Assembly: GCF_039536765.1 (NCBI RefSeq) | Contig: NZ_BAAAZF010000001.1 | Location: 186,001 to 250,000, forward strand | Origin: Parerythrobacter jejuensis | GTDB lineage: Bacteria > Pseudomonadota > Alphaproteobacteria > Sphingomonadales > Sphingomonadaceae | DNA: 64,000 nt | Direction of reading: 5' to 3' | Shown: positions 9,026 through 18,375 of the stretch, piece by piece | Layout of the letters: each line of letters opens with the position of its first letter | Numbering within the stretch: position 1 is the stretch's first letter | Notes under the pieces: model-generated | Told to the model about the DNA's origin: nothing | Databases searched by the model: none | The model's input: only the letters and a program-made list of their open reading frames with translations | Translations under genes and position numbers: made by a program

Positions 9026-9343
9026 CTAGTCTGCGTGTTTGATACAACGGGTTGCGATGGGGCGGGCCTTGAGTCGATCCAACCCTATATCTTCACCGCA
9101 AGTGGCGCAGCTGCCGTATGTGTCGTTCTCGATCCGCGCGAGGGCGTAGCGAATCTGCTGGATTTCTGCGCGAAGCACCTCGTCGACGCCCTCAAGAGCT
9201 TCGTCATCGGCCAGATCGACAGCTTGCTCGCTGGAATCGGCATCAAGAGGATGCCTAAGGTCATCCTCGATCACTTCTGCCCGCTCCAGCAAATCTGCCA
9301 AGCGTGTTTTCAACTGGGTTGCGATTTCATTGTATGCACTCAT
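9026..9343 (-). CDS. DksA/TraR-family zinc-finger protein
   Basis: This 105-residue protein has an N-terminal acidic helical region (ERAEVIEDDLRHPLD) and a C-terminal finger with CATC and a CIKH second pair, so a Cys3-His ligand set. DksA/TraR proteins enter the RNA polymerase secondary channel and modulate initiation, but this is shorter than DksA proper and its target is unknown. ATG 9343 overlaps the stop of the upstream oxygenase (ATGA) and has ggggatgg in front, so the pair is translationally coupled. Upstream in-frame starts would lie inside the oxygenase. Confidence 0.82.
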   Translation of the reverse strand: MSAYNEIATQLKTRLADLLERAEVIEDDLRHPLDADSSEQAVDLADDEALEGVDEVLRAEIQQIRYALARIENDTYGSCATCGEDIGLDRLKARPIATRCIKHAD

Positions 9344-9978
9344 GACCATCCCCATGGCTTTTCGCGGTACCACTTTGTTATCACATATTTTAGACCTTTG
9401 CGCACCTTCATGCCGTGATGCAGTGTGTTGGGATTGACCTGGCCGTCGGGCCGCAGGTTGTTCCAGCACACAAGTTTGCCCGCTTCGGGTTGGAAGCTTT
9501 TCTTGATCGTCTTGAACCGCGTCGCGCCACCAGCCTCAACGTCATTGAGGTAGATCATGAAGGTCCAGGTGCGTTGGCCGGCGACCGAACAATATTTTTC
9601 CCAGTCCTGACCGTCCGGATTGAAATAGTCGCAATGGGGTTTGAACTCTTGCCCTATGTCATACCGTTGCCCCTGCAGCGGTTCGCCGTGCGCGGGATCG
9701 ATGCCATTAAGGGTCGCCAGGAGGGTTTCCAATTCCTGCACGGCCGGATCACTTGCAGATAAATCGCATGTCTCGCTGGTGCGAAAATAGGCGTCACCAT
9801 TCTCGTCGGCCAAGGTTGATGGACGCCTCTCGGCCTCGATCATTTCGACAATCCGGGACATGTGCTCGGGGGCGAGAAAATTCTTGCGCTGGAACAGCTC
9901 GAGCTGGGTATAGGGGAGCTGCTGCACCCCCTCATTGCGGAGCAGTTGCGCGGCAGAGGATTCGCCCGACTTGGTCAT
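9340..9978 (-). CDS. 2-oxoglutarate/Fe(II) oxygenase, prolyl 4-hydroxylase type
   Basis: A 212-residue double-stranded beta-helix dioxygenase. Iron ligands are H115 and D117 (HCD within FKPHCDYF) and a distal His at 187. K197 in GLKYVITKW should bind the 2-oxoglutarate carboxylate. The family resembles the P4Hc domain, whose bacterial members hydroxylate proteins such as EF-Tu or small molecules. The substrate cannot be read from sequence. ATG 9978 (MTKSGESS) is chosen because upstream sequence is basic and low-complexity. The stop overlaps the dksA-like start. An 18-base palindrome lies 50 bases upstream. Confidence 0.85.
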   Translation of the reverse strand: MTKSGESSAAQLLRNEGVQQLPYTQLELFQRKNFLAPEHMSRIVEMIEAERRPSTLADENGDAYFRTSETCDLSASDPAVQELETLLATLNGIDPAHGEPLQGQRYDIGQEFKPHCDYFNPDGQDWEKYCSVAGQRTWTFMIYLNDVEAGGATRFKTIKKSFQPEAGKLVCWNNLRPDGQVNPNTLHHGMKVRKGLKYVITKWYREKPWGWS

Positions 9979-10027
9979 GCAAGCGAGTGTAAGCTTGAAG
10001 GGCGGTGCTGCAAGGCGGGAAATATTC

Positions 10028-10045
10028 TTGCGTGTCAGCACGCAA
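10028..10045 (-). promoter_or_regulatory. Palindrome upstream of the oxygenase-dksA pair
   Basis: Perfect 7-base arms TTGCGTG and CACGCAA separated by TCAG. The element lies 50-67 bases before the oxygenase ATG, where a promoter would be expected; an AATATT sequence just downstream on the minus strand could serve as part of a -10. It is a plausible dimeric regulator site; I cannot name the regulator. Confidence 0.4.
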
Positions 10046-10111
10046 TGCGAAGTTTTCGCTTCACAATCTACCCGCTCTATGCAACAGGCTCGCGCCCGCG
10101 CTTTCCGGCTC

Positions 10112-10139
10112 TTGACGGGGGCGCGCATGGGCGTAACAG
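10112..10139 (+). promoter_or_regulatory. Promoter for tRNA-His
   Basis: TTGACG at 10112-10117, a 16-base spacer, then TAACAG at 10134-10139, about 31 bases before the tRNA 5' end. Spacing to the tRNA is as expected for a short leader. Confidence 0.45.
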
Positions 10140-10170
10140 CCCCGCCTCATACGGCTTTTTCGGGGCTTGT

Positions 10171-10248
10171 GGCGATCGTAGCTCAGTTGGTTAGAGCGCC
10201 GGTTTGTGGTACCGGAGGTCGGGGGTTCGAGACCCCTCGATCGCCCCA
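10171..10248 (+). tRNA. tRNA-His (GTG)
   Basis: The cloverleaf is complete. The anticodon stem CCGGT/ACCGG holds loop TTGTGGT with anticodon GTG. The D arm is GCTC...GAGC and the T arm contains GGTTCGAGACC. The acceptor has the extra 5' G (10171) pairing with C73 (10245), the histidine identity element. CCA is encoded at 10246-10248. The next gene begins only 57 bases downstream, so tRNA processing may share a transcript with the dehydrogenase. Confidence 0.97.
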
Positions 10249-10305
10249 TTTTCCCGAATGTCCTGCCGTGGTTTCACCCGCAATGAAGCAGGGGCGATTG
10301 ACGCA

Positions 10306-11367
10306 ATGACGGCATTCTGGACAGAAGCGGATTACGACGATCACGAGCTGGTGCAGCTCGTTCGTGATTCCAAGAGCGGTCTGACCGCCATCATTGCGCT
10401 GCATTCAACCCATCTGGGCCCGGGTGCCGGCGGCACGCGGTTCTGGCACTATGCAGAGCCGAAGGCGGCAATGCGCGATGCGCTGCGTCTGAGCCGCGGC
10501 ATGAGCTACAAGAATGCGATGGCCGGGCTGCCGATGGGCGGCGGCAAGGCTGTTATTCTTGCCGATGCCGACAGGACCAAGACGCCGGAAATGCTCGCTG
10601 CCTTTGGAAATGCGGTCGAATCGCTGGGTGGCAAATATGTCACCGCCGAAGATGTTGGCATCAGCGAGGCTGATATGGTCGCGGTTTCCCAGCACACACA
10701 ATATGTCTCGGGCCTTCCTGTGGCTGAGGGGGAAGCCGGGGGCGATCCTGGCCCGTTTACAGCGATGGGCATCTATCACGGGATCAAGGCCGCCGTGCAC
10801 CACAAGCTGGGCAAGCCCGGCGTCAGCGGCGTGCACATTGCGATCCAGGGTACCGGTAGCGTTGGCGGCGGTGTGGCGCGGTTGCTGGCGAAGGACGGTG
10901 CCAAACTGATCCTGTCCGACATTCAAGAAGATCGTGCGGCTGCATTGGCAAGCGAACTGGATGCCAAGAGTGTTGCTCCTGATGCCATCATGAGCACAGC
11001 CTGCGATGTATTCAGTCCGAACGCGCTGGGGGCGATCCTTGATGAGGAGGGTATTGCACGACTTGATTGTGCAATCGTCGCCGGCGGAGCGAACAACCAG
11101 TTGGCTCGGGCGAAGCACGGTGCTCTCCTGGCAGAACGTGGGATCCTGTATGCACCCGACTACGTGATCAATGCCGGCGGTATCATCAGCGTGACGCTGG
11201 AATTCCTGTGCCGCCAACATGGCGATCCATGCGATATCAACGAGGTCCGCAAACGGATTGCACTGATCCCGGGCAGGTTGGAGGAAATCTGGCAGGAAAG
11301 CGAACGAACAGGCATTTCGTCTGATGTTGTTGCAGACCGCATGGCACAGAAACTGATCGGTCGCTGA
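10306..11367 (+). CDS. Leu/Glu/Phe/Val-family amino acid dehydrogenase
   Basis: A 353-residue NAD-dependent oxidative deaminase of the small (leucine/phenylalanine/valine) class. The catalytic lysines match the bacterial leucine dehydrogenase positions: K69 (SYKNAMAG) and K81 (PMGGGKAVIL). The C-terminal Rossmann domain has the GTGSVGGG nucleotide loop near residue 185. The product would be a 2-oxo acid plus ammonia from a branched or aromatic amino acid. Side-chain preference cannot be told by eye. ATG 10306 is chosen over upstream starts that run into tRNA-His. A purine run (gcagggg) precedes it. Confidence 0.88.
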   Translation: MTAFWTEADYDDHELVQLVRDSKSGLTAIIALHSTHLGPGAGGTRFWHYAEPKAAMRDALRLSRGMSYKNAMAGLPMGGGKAVILADADRTKTPEMLAAFGNAVESLGGKYVTAEDVGISEADMVAVSQHTQYVSGLPVAEGEAGGDPGPFTAMGIYHGIKAAVHHKLGKPGVSGVHIAIQGTGSVGGGVARLLAKDGAKLILSDIQEDRAAALASELDAKSVAPDAIMSTACDVFSPNALGAILDEEGIARLDCAIVAGGANNQLARAKHGALLAERGILYAPDYVINAGGIISVTLEFLCRQHGDPCDINEVRKRIALIPGRLEEIWQESERTGISSDVVADRMAQKLIGR

Positions 11368-11457
11368 CACCTACCCCGTCGCTTCGTATATAGCCCAATG
11401 TCCACGCTTGCCGGGCCGACCACAGCCTGCCAAAGCCTCATTCGGAAAAGCATGGTC

Positions 11458-12180
11458 ATGCACGGTTTCGCAAATCCCAAACGGTTTCTCTCGCTGGCAA
11501 GCTGGCTGACCCCGCTGCTGCTCGTCAGCGGTGTTGTCGTGACGGCGATTGCCCTTTGGTGGGGCCTGACGCAGGTGCCACCTGATCGATTGATGGGCGA
11601 AACCGTCCGCATCCTGTTCATCCACGTGCCGAGCGCGTGGTTGGGAATGGGCGGATGGACGGCAATAGCCATCTCCAGTCTTGTTTTCCTGGTCTGGCGC
11701 CACCCGCTTGCCAGCATCGCTGCCCGCGCAGCTGCAGCGCCGGGCATGGTCTTTACGGCGATTTGCCTTGCCACCGGCTCGATTTGGGGCCGGCCGACCT
11801 GGGGGGCGTGGTGGGTGTGGGACGGACGCCTTACGAGTATGCTGGTCCTGCTTTTTCTCTATGCTGCCTATCTGGCTTTGGCCCAGGCGAGTGAGAGGGA
11901 AGCGGCATCGGCACGGATTCCTGCCATTTTCGGTCTGGTCGGGGCGATCAATATTCCCATCATCAACCGGTCAGTCGTGTGGTGGAATTCGCTCCATCAA
12001 CCGCCCAGCATCACGATGGGCAAGAGCGCGATTGATCCCGCCTTTCTGTGGCCGTTGCTCGCGGCAGTGGCCGGTTTCTCTTTGATTTTTGGCGGGGTCG
12101 TTCTGGCACGAATGCGCGCTATCCTCGCTGACATCCAGGCCGAAGCCCGGCTGCGGCGCAAGGCAATGGAAGCCGAATGA
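11458..12180 (+). CDS. ccmC: Heme exporter/handler CcmC
   Basis: Six-helix membrane protein that loads heme on CcmE in cytochrome c maturation (System I). It carries the tryptophan-rich motif WGRPTWGAWWVWD (about residues 116-128) and the flanking periplasmic heme-ligating His regions. From ATG 11458 (MHGFANPKRF) it has 240 residues, close to the usual length; ATG 11452 and 11398 are in-frame alternatives. The stop overlaps ccmD by one base. The ABC partners ccmA and ccmB are not beside it in this window. Confidence 0.92.
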   Translation: MHGFANPKRFLSLASWLTPLLLVSGVVVTAIALWWGLTQVPPDRLMGETVRILFIHVPSAWLGMGGWTAIAISSLVFLVWRHPLASIAARAAAAPGMVFTAICLATGSIWGRPTWGAWWVWDGRLTSMLVLLFLYAAYLALAQASEREAASARIPAIFGLVGAINIPIINRSVVWWNSLHQPPSITMGKSAIDPAFLWPLLAAVAGFSLIFGGVVLARMRAILADIQAEARLRRKAMEAE

Positions 12181-12320
12181 TGCGCGAAGGTCTGGATCAA
12201 TGGAACTACGTCGCGGCGTCCTATATCGTCGGCATCGCGGCAACTCTCGCGATGATCGCATGGGCATGGTGGTCCATGAAACGTGCTGAAGCCAAACGCG
12301 AAAAGGCGCGGAAGAAATGA
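12180..12320 (+). CDS. ccmD: Heme exporter subunit CcmD, 46 residues
   Basis: Very short gene between ccmC and ccmE. The ATG at 12180 overlaps the ccmC TGA (TGATG) and its TGA at 12318-12320 overlaps the ccmE ATG at 12317. The protein begins MREGLDQWNYVAASY, has one transmembrane helix (about residues 11-32) and a strongly basic tail (KRAEAKREKARKK), the standard CcmD layout. CcmD helps release holo-CcmE from the CcmABC complex. Its position and overlaps make the call secure despite its size. Confidence 0.93.
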   Translation: MREGLDQWNYVAASYIVGIAATLAMIAWAWWSMKRAEAKREKARKK

Positions 12321-12781
12321 GTGTGATGAAAGCTAAACACCAGAGACTGGTTCTGGTCGTGATTGCACTGCTGGCCTTGATCGGTGCAGGGCTCCTGGCG
12401 GCCTGGGCGCTGCGCAACCAGGCCAGCTATTACTATTTTCCGAGCCAGATCGTTGTTGAAAATCCGCCAGCAGACCGTCTCGTACGATTGGGCGGCATGG
12501 TCCAGGAGGGATCGATAGAAACACTGGCTGACGGGGTCACCGTCGCCTTTGTGGTTGGAGATGGCGAAGCGACTGTTCCGGTTCGGTTTTCAGGCATCCT
12601 GCCGGACCTGTTTGTTGAAGGCTCCGGCGTTGTCGCCGACGGTCGCTATCAACCCGACGGCACGTTTTTGGCCGAGAATATGCTGGCAAAGCATGACGAG
12701 AATTACGTCCCACGCGAATTTCAGGATATGGATGAGCATCAGGCGCGCGACGTAATTGCCGAAACGGTGGAAGGTTCATGA
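12317..12781 (+). CDS. ccmE: Periplasmic heme chaperone CcmE
   Basis: A 154-residue protein with an N-terminal membrane anchor (about residues 10-31) and an OB-fold domain. The heme-binding motif HDENY places the covalent His at 126 and Tyr at 130. CcmE carries heme from CcmC to the CcmF/H ligase. It overlaps ccmD upstream and ccmF downstream by 4 bases each. Confidence 0.96.
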   Translation: MSVMKAKHQRLVLVVIALLALIGAGLLAAWALRNQASYYYFPSQIVVENPPADRLVRLGGMVQEGSIETLADGVTVAFVVGDGEATVPVRFSGILPDLFVEGSGVVADGRYQPDGTFLAENMLAKHDENYVPREFQDMDEHQARDVIAETVEGS

Positions 12782-14727
12782 TCGCAGAGGTTGGGCTGGT
12801 TGCTCTGTGGCTCGCTGCGGCCCTGGCCTTTGCCCAGTTCGTCTGTGGCGCGTTGGCGTTGCGGGAACAGGGGCGTGAGGTCGGCCAACTCACCCGGCCA
12901 AGCGCGATTATCCAGGGATTGTTGCTGGCGATTTCCTTTGCCACCCTGCTTTACATCTTCGCGATAACCGATCTGAGTGTGAAGCTGGTTGCGTCCAATT
13001 CCCATATCGACAAGCCGATGGTCTTCAAGATCGCAGGCGCATGGGGCAACCACGAAGGTTCGATGCTCCTATGGGTGACCGTGATGGTCTTGGCTGGCGC
13101 TTTGATCGCATGGTTGGAGCGCAGACTGCCTGAGCGCACGATGCAGGCGACACTGTCTGCGCAAGGCTTTGTCGCGCTGGGCTTCTATGCGTTTCTGTTG
13201 TTCAGTTCGAATCCGTTCGAACGCTTGCCGACCCCGGCGCAAGAGGGATTGGGTCTCAACCCGTTGCTGCAGGATATCGGCCTCGCATTCCATCCCCCTA
13301 CTTTGTACGTCGGCTATGTCGGGCTGTCGGTGGCCTTCAGTTTTGTCGTCGGGGCCTTGGTAACGCGTCAGGTGACCCCCGATTTTGCCCGCGCCATGCG
13401 GCCTTGGGTCCTGGCTGCATGGGTGGCTCTGACCTTGGGCATCACAGCCGGTAGTTATTGGGCCTATTACGAACTGGGCTGGGGCGGATACTGGTTCTGG
13501 GACCCGGTCGAGAACGCTTCACTCATGCCATGGCTTGCGGCAACGGCTCTGTTGCATTCAGTCAGCGTATTAGCCTCTCGCGACGCGTTGAGAACCTGGA
13601 CCGTGATGCTTGGCGTCGTGGCGTTTTCGATGAGCATGTTGGGAACATTCCTCGTTCGCTCGGGCGTGCTAACCAGTGTCCATGCCTTTGCTGTAGATCC
13701 GGAGCGGGGCGCTTTCATTCTCGCTTTGCTCTGCATCAATATCGGCGGTGCACTGGTGTTGTTCGCATTGCGCGCTGGTAGCGTTGCAGAGGGAGAACGG
13801 TTTGCTGCGACCAGCCGAGAGAGCGCTCTTGTATTCAACAACGTGATGTTGAGCGCCATTCTCGGGGTTGTCCTGCTCGGCACGCTCTATCCCTTGCTTG
13901 CCGAGGCGTTCGACTCTCGTGTCTCGGTTGGGCCGCCTTACTTCAATCCAGTCGGTGCGGTGTTTACCTTCCCGATGCTCGCGATCATGGCGATTGGCCC
14001 GTTGCTGCGCTGGAGGCGCGATAAGCCAGCGCGCATCTGGAAGCCTATGGCCTTGGTCGCCGCCATCGCCCTAGCGGTGCTGGTGGTAACTTTGGTGCAA
14101 GTGGAGATTGCGATACTGCCCTTGTTGGGTCTCGCATTCTCGATCGCTCTTGCAATTGCCAGCCTGCTGCCATTGCGTGGACGCAAATTGCGCCGTGTTG
14201 CTCTTACAACCTGGGGCATGGTCCTCGCACATCTCGGCATCGCAGTGGCCTTGTTTGGCATGGCCAGCGAGAGTGCGTTCTCGAGTGAAAAACTGGCTGC
14301 GCTAAGCGTGGGCGAGAGTGTTGTGGTCGGCGAATGGATCGTGACGCTTGAAGGTGTGGAGCCGACAGCAGGTCCAAACTGGACGGCTCTGGAAGCGCGA
14401 TTGTCTGCGAGCTACGGGGAAGGGCAATCGAGCATCGTGCGCCCCCAGGCACGCAATTTTTATGACCCTTCACAGGCGACGACCGAGAGTGCGCTGCTGA
14501 CGCGCTGGAACGGGCAACTCTACGCAGTTTTGGGCAATGCGTCAGAGGATGGGCGTTGGCAGGTCCGCCTGTGGTGGAAACCTTTCGTCACGATGATCTT
14601 TTATGGCGGATTGCTCGTTGCATTGGGGGGCTTCCTGGCCATGATCGGGCACCTTTTGGCGCATGTCCGCCAGCGGAACATCCGGCATCAGAGCGCGCTG
14701 CGTCGTGGTTTGGAGCCAGCGCAATGA
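12778..14727 (+). CDS. ccmF: Cytochrome c heme lyase subunit CcmF
   Basis: Large polytopic membrane protein (649 residues) that receives heme from CcmE and attaches it to apocytochrome c. The family's tryptophan-rich segment GGYWFWDPVEN lies near residues 237-247. Many hydrophobic helices follow, with a periplasmic loop near residues 510-590 before the last helix. It overlaps ccmE by ATGA and ccmG by ATGA, so the operon is translationally coupled. Confidence 0.96.
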   Translation: MIAEVGLVALWLAAALAFAQFVCGALALREQGREVGQLTRPSAIIQGLLLAISFATLLYIFAITDLSVKLVASNSHIDKPMVFKIAGAWGNHEGSMLLWVTVMVLAGALIAWLERRLPERTMQATLSAQGFVALGFYAFLLFSSNPFERLPTPAQEGLGLNPLLQDIGLAFHPPTLYVGYVGLSVAFSFVVGALVTRQVTPDFARAMRPWVLAAWVALTLGITAGSYWAYYELGWGGYWFWDPVENASLMPWLAATALLHSVSVLASRDALRTWTVMLGVVAFSMSMLGTFLVRSGVLTSVHAFAVDPERGAFILALLCINIGGALVLFALRAGSVAEGERFAATSRESALVFNNVMLSAILGVVLLGTLYPLLAEAFDSRVSVGPPYFNPVGAVFTFPMLAIMAIGPLLRWRRDKPARIWKPMALVAAIALAVLVVTLVQVEIAILPLLGLAFSIALAIASLLPLRGRKLRRVALTTWGMVLAHLGIAVALFGMASESAFSSEKLAALSVGESVVVGEWIVTLEGVEPTAGPNWTALEARLSASYGEGQSSIVRPQARNFYDPSQATTESALLTRWNGQLYAVLGNASEDGRWQVRLWWKPFVTMIFYGGLLVALGGFLAMIGHLLAHVRQRNIRHQSALRRGLEPAQ

Positions 14728-15251
14728 AGCGGGCGATGATCTGGGCGCCCTTTGCGTTGTTCTTCCTGTTTGCCGGCCTCGCCGCTTATCAGCTTACCCA
14801 GCCAAAGGATGAGACCATCCGCAGCGCGATGGTTGGCAAGGCCCTGCCAGAGTTCGATCTGCCGGGGCAGACAGAAGGGGCACCGCGACTGACCCAGGCA
14901 TACTTCACCGATGGCAAGCCGCGTCTGCTCAACATTTGGGCTAGCTGGTGTTTGCCCTGCATTGCCGAGGCCCCCCAACTCGAAGCCCTCGAACGCGAAG
15001 GCGCCGAAATCGTAGGGATCGCGATCCGCGACACGCCGGACGATATAGCGACCTTTCTCGCTCGGCATGGAGACCCGTATTCCCGTATTGCGCGAGACGA
15101 TATCTCCGAGGTGCAATTGGGCATAGGCTCTAGCGGAGTGCCGGAGACTTTCGTTGTCGATGGTAATGGGATTATCCGTCACCAGCATATCGGCGACATC
15201 CGGGCGGACGATGTACCATTCCTTCTGGAAAAGCTGGAGGAAGCGCAGTGA
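14724..15251 (+). CDS. ccmG: Thiol:disulfide oxidoreductase CcmG/DsbE
   Basis: A 175-residue membrane-anchored thioredoxin-like protein that reduces the apocytochrome haem-binding cysteines. The anchor helix spans residues 5-24. The active site WCLPC has C76 and C79, and cis-proline lies in GVPETF. ATG 14724 forms ATGA with the ccmF stop; longer readings would lie inside ccmF in another frame. The stop overlaps ccmH (GTGA). Confidence 0.94.
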   Translation: MKRAMIWAPFALFFLFAGLAAYQLTQPKDETIRSAMVGKALPEFDLPGQTEGAPRLTQAYFTDGKPRLLNIWASWCLPCIAEAPQLEALEREGAEIVGIAIRDTPDDIATFLARHGDPYSRIARDDISEVQLGIGSSGVPETFVVDGNGIIRHQHIGDIRADDVPFLLEKLEEAQ

Positions 15252-15649
15252 TCCGAATTTTCGCTTTGCTAGCTCTCGTTGTCACATCGCCGTTGGCTGC
15301 GCAGCAAAAGCTGCCCGATGCACCCTATGCCAATACGCAACTGGCCGATCCGGCGCAGGAGGCGCGCGCTGTAGAATTGATGGAGACGCTGCGCTGTCTC
15401 ACCTGCCAATCGCAGTCGATTAACGATAGCGATGCCGCGATGGCGGGTGATATGCGGCATCAGGTCCGCTCGCGCATTGCCGCTGGCGAAGAGCCCGAAG
15501 CGATCCGGGCCTGGATGGTCGAGCGCTACGGCGACTATATCAGCTATGCGCCGGTGGTGAACGAAATGACCTGGCCGCTCTATGCGGTGCCGATAGTCTT
15601 GTTGCTGTTTGCCGGACTTGTCTGGATGCGCAGGATGAAACGGCGATGA
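15248..15649 (+). CDS. ccmH: Cytochrome c maturation protein CcmH (CcmH/CycL/NrfF domain)
   Basis: A 133-residue protein with signal peptide, a three-helix periplasmic domain with the redox motif LRCLTCQ (C50, C53), and one C-terminal transmembrane helix ending in RRMKRR. It reduces apocytochrome together with CcmG and binds CcmF. It starts with GTG 15248, overlapping the ccmG TGA. It lacks the TPR half found in fused E. coli CcmH; that half is the next gene. Confidence 0.94.
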   Translation: MIRIFALLALVVTSPLAAQQKLPDAPYANTQLADPAQEARAVELMETLRCLTCQSQSINDSDAAMAGDMRHQVRSRIAAGEEPEAIRAWMVERYGDYISYAPVVNEMTWPLYAVPIVLLLFAGLVWMRRMKRR

Positions 15650-16290
15650 TCGGGTGGCTAGCAATTGGAGCGGTGGCTCTGGTGGCTTTCGCGCTCGGGG
15701 CATGGCTGCTGCGGGAGCAACGAAACCTGCTGACCTTGTTGGCAGCTATCATCGTGTTTGGCCTTGCGGGCTATGCCTGGCAGGGTGCGCCGTCCTATCC
15801 GGCTGCACCTGCAACGGCGACATCGTCGAGTGCGGCCAACCCCGGCCTGATCGAGGCGCGTCGCGAGTTCTTCGACCCTGCCAATACGGCCAGTCGCTTC
15901 GTCGTCGTCGCCGATGGTTTCGCCAGAAACGGTGATTTCGAACGGGCGGCTGTCATCCTGCGCGGCGCCGTGGTCGAAAATCCCAATGATGGCGAAGCGT
16001 GGCTGGCGCTGGGCGTGGCTCTGGTCGAGCATGCCGAGGGTGAGGTCACACCGCCAGCCCTGTTTGCTTTCCAGCGCGCTCGGGCACTGCTGACGGGCAA
16101 CCCTGCACCTGCCTTCTTCCTCGGAGTTTCGGAATTGCGCGCGGGCAGGCTGATCGAAACCCGTGAATTGTGGGCGCAAGCTCTCGAAGCGGCGCCGGAA
16201 GGTGCTCCGGGCCGGACATATCTGGCGGAGCGGTTGGCGGGTCTCGACGCCTTGATGGCGGAGATTGTTGCACGTCAAACGCCGCAGTGA
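15646..16290 (+). CDS. CcmI-like TPR protein of cytochrome c maturation
   Basis: A 214-residue protein. One or two N-terminal transmembrane helices (about residues 1-50) are followed by a periplasmic TPR domain (residues 75-205) with typical repeats such as NPNDGEAWLALGVAL. CcmI-type TPR modules hold the C-terminal helix of apocytochromes. It begins with ATG overlapping the ccmH stop and is the last gene of the ccm operon. About 117 bases without a clear feature follow before kup. Confidence 0.85.
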   Translation: MIGWLAIGAVALVAFALGAWLLREQRNLLTLLAAIIVFGLAGYAWQGAPSYPAAPATATSSSAANPGLIEARREFFDPANTASRFVVVADGFARNGDFERAAVILRGAVVENPNDGEAWLALGVALVEHAEGEVTPPALFAFQRARALLTGNPAPAFFLGVSELRAGRLIETRELWAQALEAAPEGAPGRTYLAERLAGLDALMAEIVARQTPQ

Positions 16291-16406
16291 TGCGGTTGCG
16301 TGCGGGGGGACAGGCTGCTAGGCGCGCCCGTCGCCATTGGCATGGGGGAAGTGCGGCGCGCGCGTCGTAGTGAATTCACAAGCCCAGGGGTCGGGAAGCC
16401 GTAAAC

Positions 16407-18338
16407 ATGAGCGAAGCCTCGCAAGACATTGACCGCGCGCCTCCAGGAGGAGGCTCGAAGCATGTCGATTCGACCACCAAGCTGGCGGTCGGGGCTATCG
16501 GTATTGTGTTCGGCGATATCGGCACCAGCCCGCTTTACGCTTTCCGTGAGACCTTTACCGCGACGGATCGCTTCGCCATCGCGATTGACCGGATGCATGT
16601 GCTGGGCGTTGTCAGCCTGATTTTCTGGTCGATGCTGCTGGTTGTGGCGATCCAGTATGTGACGATTCTGATGCGCGCGGATAACAAGGGGCAGGGCGGT
16701 AGTCTGGCCCTGGTCGCGCTGCTTTCGCGGCATATGGGCAAGTCCAACTATGGCTGGCTGGTCGTGCTGCTCGGAGTATTTGCGACCTCGCTGTTTTACG
16801 GCGACAGCATGATTACCCCTGCCATCTCGGTCCTCTCTGCAGTCGAGGGGCTAACGGTGGTTGACCCTGGCTTGCAAAGCTATGTGATCCCGATTGCGCT
16901 GATCCTGCTGGTGTTCCTGTTTCTGCTGCAAAAGCGCGGCACGGCGAAAGTCGGCGCGTTGTTTGCCCCGGTGATGATCATCTACTTCACCACCATCGCG
17001 CTGCTCGGCGCGAGCCAGATCTGGCAAAATCCTGACATCCTGTGGGCACTGAACCCCTATTACGCGGTCATGTTCTTTATCTCGGACGGCTTCATTGCCT
17101 TCCTTGCGCTGGGCGCAGTGGTGCTGGCCGTGACGGGGTCAGAAGCGCTCTATTCGGATATGGGGCATTTTGGACGGGGGCCGATGCGGCTTTCGTGGTT
17201 TGGCTTCGTCATGCCTTGCCTGCTGCTCAATTATTTCGGGCAAGGGGCAATGATCGCCGGCCTGCCGCCGGAACAGGCCGCAGAGGTGGTACGCAACCCG
17301 TTCTTCCTGTTGGCGAGTGAAGAATGGCGCTTGCCGCTGGTGATTCTGGCGACATTCGCGACTTTCATTGCCAGCCAGGCCGTTATCTCCGGTGCCTTTG
17401 CCATTACGCATCAGGCGATCCAGCTGGGCTTCGTTCCGCGCCTATCGATCCGCCACACCAGCGATACCCATTCGGGACAGATCTACATTCCAGTCGTGAA
17501 CTGGGCCCTGATGTTCGCAGTGATTATCCTGGTTCTCACATTCCAGAATTCGTCCAACCTGGCGTCGGCCTATGGCATCGCGGTCACCGGGGCGGTGACG
17601 ATCGACACCCTTTTGATGGGCGTTCTGTTCGTGGGCGTGTGGAAATGGAAGTGGTGGTATGCCGCGCCCGTTGTGCTGCTGTTCCTGGTGATCGACGGGG
17701 CCTATTTCGCCGCCAACCTGACCAAGGTGCCCGATGGCGGGTGGTTCCCGTTGGTAGTCGGCCTGATTGCTTTCACTTTGCTCACGACCTGGGCGCGCGG
17801 GCGCAAGCTGATGCGCGAACGGATGACCGAGGTCGCGCTGCCGATCGAGATTTTCGCTAAATCTGCCAACAATAGCGCCACTCGGGTGCCGGGCACGGCA
17901 ATCTTCATGGCCTCGAGCACGGCCGGCGTGCCCTCGGCCTTGCTGCACAATATCAAGCACAACAAGGTACTGCACGAACGTGTCGTGATCCTGACGGTTG
18001 AAATCGCCGACATCCCTTATGTCGATCCAGCCAAGCGCTGCGAGTATTCGGAAATCGGCGACGGCTTCTTCCGCGCTGTGCTTCATTATGGCTTTATGGA
18101 AGAGACCAACGTGCCCGAAGGGCTCAAATCGATGCAACAATGCGGTGGCGAGTTCGACATGATGCAAACCAGCTTCTTCCTCAGCCGGCAGACCCTGTTG
18201 CCCAGCGACAAGCCTGGCATGCCGATCTGGCGCGAGAAGATTTTTGCCTGGATGCTGCGCAATGCCGCGACAGCGATGGAGTTCTTCGGGCTGCCGACCA
18301 ATCGCGTGGTGGAGCTAGGTAGCCAGGTGCGGATATAG
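16407..18338 (+). CDS. kup: Kup-type potassium uptake protein
   Basis: A 643-residue proton-coupled potassium symporter of the KUP/HAK/KT family. The first helix holds the signature [11 protein letters not shown] near residue 37. Around twelve transmembrane helices follow to about residue 460. The C-terminal cytoplasmic domain of about 180 residues includes the TAIFMAS and [13 protein letters not shown] segments usual for the family. Ribosome-binding purines (cgggaag) precede ATG 16407. The GNAT gene starts 38 bases downstream. Confidence 0.96.
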   Translation: MSEASQDIDRAPPGGGSKHVDSTTKLAVGAIGIVFGDIGTSPLYAFRETFTATDRFAIAIDRMHVLGVVSLIFWSMLLVVAIQYVTILMRADNKGQGGSLALVALLSRHMGKSNYGWLVVLLGVFATSLFYGDSMITPAISVLSAVEGLTVVDPGLQSYVIPIALILLVFLFLLQKRGTAKVGALFAPVMIIYFTTIALLGASQIWQNPDILWALNPYYAVMFFISDGFIAFLALGAVVLAVTGSEALYSDMGHFGRGPMRLSWFGFVMPCLLLNYFGQGAMIAGLPPEQAAEVVRNPFFLLASEEWRLPLVILATFATFIASQAVISGAFAITHQAIQLGFVPRLSIRHTSDTHSGQIYIPVVNWALMFAVIILVLTFQNSSNLASAYGIAVTGAVTIDTLLMGVLFVGVWKWKWWYAAPVVLLFLVIDGAYFAANLTKVPDGGWFPLVVGLIAFTLLTTWARGRKLMRERMTEVALPIEIFAKSANNSATRVPGTAIFMASSTAGVPSALLHNIKHNKVLHERVVILTVEIADIPYVDPAKRCEYSEIGDGFFRAVLHYGFMEETNVPEGLKSMQQCGGEFDMMQTSFFLSRQTLLPSDKPGMPIWREKIFAWMLRNAATAMEFFGLPTNRVVELGSQVRI

Positions 18339-18375
18339 AGGCACCTATTCGCAACACATCGGGGAAACGGCGCGA

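Noticed and set aside
10405-11370. Minus-strand frame of about 321 codons
   Set aside because: Fully antisense to the amino acid dehydrogenase, whose catalytic lysines are identified; the reverse frame shows no family.
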